From Paraburkholderia sediminicola (GTDB lineage Bacteria > Pseudomonadota > Gammaproteobacteria > Burkholderiales > Burkholderiaceae), in the NCBI RefSeq assembly GCF_902859805.1, contig NZ_CADIKC010000007.1:124001-188000 (forward strand): a stretch of 64,000 bases of DNA, read 5' to 3'. The translations under genes and the position numbers were made by a program. Below, one piece after another: positions 63,597 to 64,000 of the stretch. Below the pieces are notes generated by a model. That model saw nothing but the letters and a program-made list of their open reading frames with translations. It was not told the DNA's origin and did no database searches. Position 1 is the stretch's first letter. Each line of letters begins with the position of its first letter.

Positions 63597-64000
63597 ATGG
63601 CAAAAGCTCCCTATTCCGCGAGCGCGCAGGCATTGCCGCACCGCATGTCGCGCCTTTTCACCGAAATCCGCTGGATCTTGCAGGTCGCGCTCGGCGTGTT
63701 CCTGCTCATGGCGCTCGTCAGCTACAGCCGGCACGATCCGAGCTGGACGCACGCCGCGCAGGTCGACCATATCGCCAACTGGGCGGGCCGCGTCGGCGCG
63801 TGGACGTCCGACATCCTGCTGCTGCTGTTCGGGCTGTCCGCCTACTGGTGGATCGTGCTGCTCGGCCGCCATATCTCGGCCAATTACCGCCGTATCACCC
63901 GTCACGAGGAATTGCAGGAAGACGCGCCGCGCGATGCCGGCTGGTTCGCGGACGCGTTCGCGTTCATGCTGGTGTTGCTCGCCTGCGACGGTATCGAAGC
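63597..64000 (+). CDS. ftsK: DNA translocase FtsK (partial, N-terminal membrane domain)
   Basis: 134 codons before the window ends. It begins MAKAPYSASAQALPHRMSRL, followed by hydrophobic segments (ILQVALGVFLLMALVSYSRH, DILLLLFGLSAYWWIVLLG and a third starting near the edge). Sequence and trxB linkage match the N-terminal membrane anchor of FtsK, which recruits late division proteins; the motor and gamma domains lie to the right. AGGA is close upstream of the ATG. Confidence 0.88.
   Translation, partial: MAKAPYSASAQALPHRMSRLFTEIRWILQVALGVFLLMALVSYSRHDPSWTHAAQVDHIANWAGRVGAWTSDILLLLFGLSAYWWIVLLGRHISANYRRITRHEELQEDAPRDAGWFADAFAFMLVLLACDGIE

Noticed and set aside
1..64000. tRNA or rRNA genes
   Set aside because: No cloverleaf with GTTCGA-type T loop and CCA-end context, and no rRNA conserved stretch was recognised by eye; a tRNAscan run would settle it.

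Overview
The window is a GC-rich, tightly packed bacterial chromosome segment with the gene content and order of a betaproteobacterium of the Burkholderia/Paraburkholderia group. Pointers to this are the glucokinase-RpiR fusion next to pgl and zwf, holC followed by a DUF2486-type gene, zapA followed by a 6S RNA, and a DUF3460 gene next to scpA. It looks like core chromosome: no tRNA, rRNA, prophage, insertion sequence or CRISPR array was seen. The left edge cuts lptG and the right edge cuts ftsK. Gene identities come from reading the translated sequences; no database search was run.

Layout. 0-5 kb: lptG/lptF (LPS export) divergent from pepA-holC-DUF2486, then a small periplasmic cytochrome c. 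5-9 kb: ilvD with a divergent LysR regulator, then lgt. 9-11.5 kb: a SIMPL-domain periplasmic protein and the left-facing unit (ZapB-like coiled coil)-zapA-6S RNA-EVE protein. 11.6-25 kb: a cobalamin uptake and late-assembly cluster. A sigma-70-like promoter and a cobalamin riboswitch precede btuB-btuC-btuD-cobT-cobS-cobC on the plus strand; cobU-cbiB-cobD-btuF run towards them on the minus strand; cobQ diverges from cobU. A Fic-family gene with a degenerate active-site motif and its own set of inverted repeats sits where the two halves converge. 25-30 kb: DoxX, a PaaI-like thioesterase, an orphan ParA, panD-panC, and DUF3460-scpA. 30-36.4 kb: tamA-tamB (outer-membrane assembly/transport). 36.4-46.6 kb: metG, an OmpA-like lipoprotein, apbC, a SodC-like lipoprotein that has lost most metal ligands, dcd, an Orn/Lys/Arg decarboxylase, a duplicated LprI/DUF1311 protein and a bestrophin-like channel.

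46.7-47.6 kb is a gene-free composite inverted repeat. 47.7-56.9 kb is a glucose-catabolism region. The minus-strand genes zwf, pgl and a glucokinase-HexR-like fusion supply glucose phosphorylation and 6-phosphogluconate formation. The divergent plus-strand genes gtsA-gtsB-gtsC-gtsD form a binding-protein-dependent sugar ABC importer. A 17-bp palindrome close to the HexR operator consensus lies between the two, upstream of zwf. 57-64 kb: LysR, a glutathione S-transferase, an isolated fliD, a TRIC/UPF0126 membrane protein, an Smr-domain protein, trxB and the start of ftsK.

The most unusual items are the Fic gene with its repeat array, the metal-ligand-poor SOD-like lipoprotein, the long inverted repeat with unequal tandem expansion, the HexR-like operator, and an apparently structured leader before dcd.
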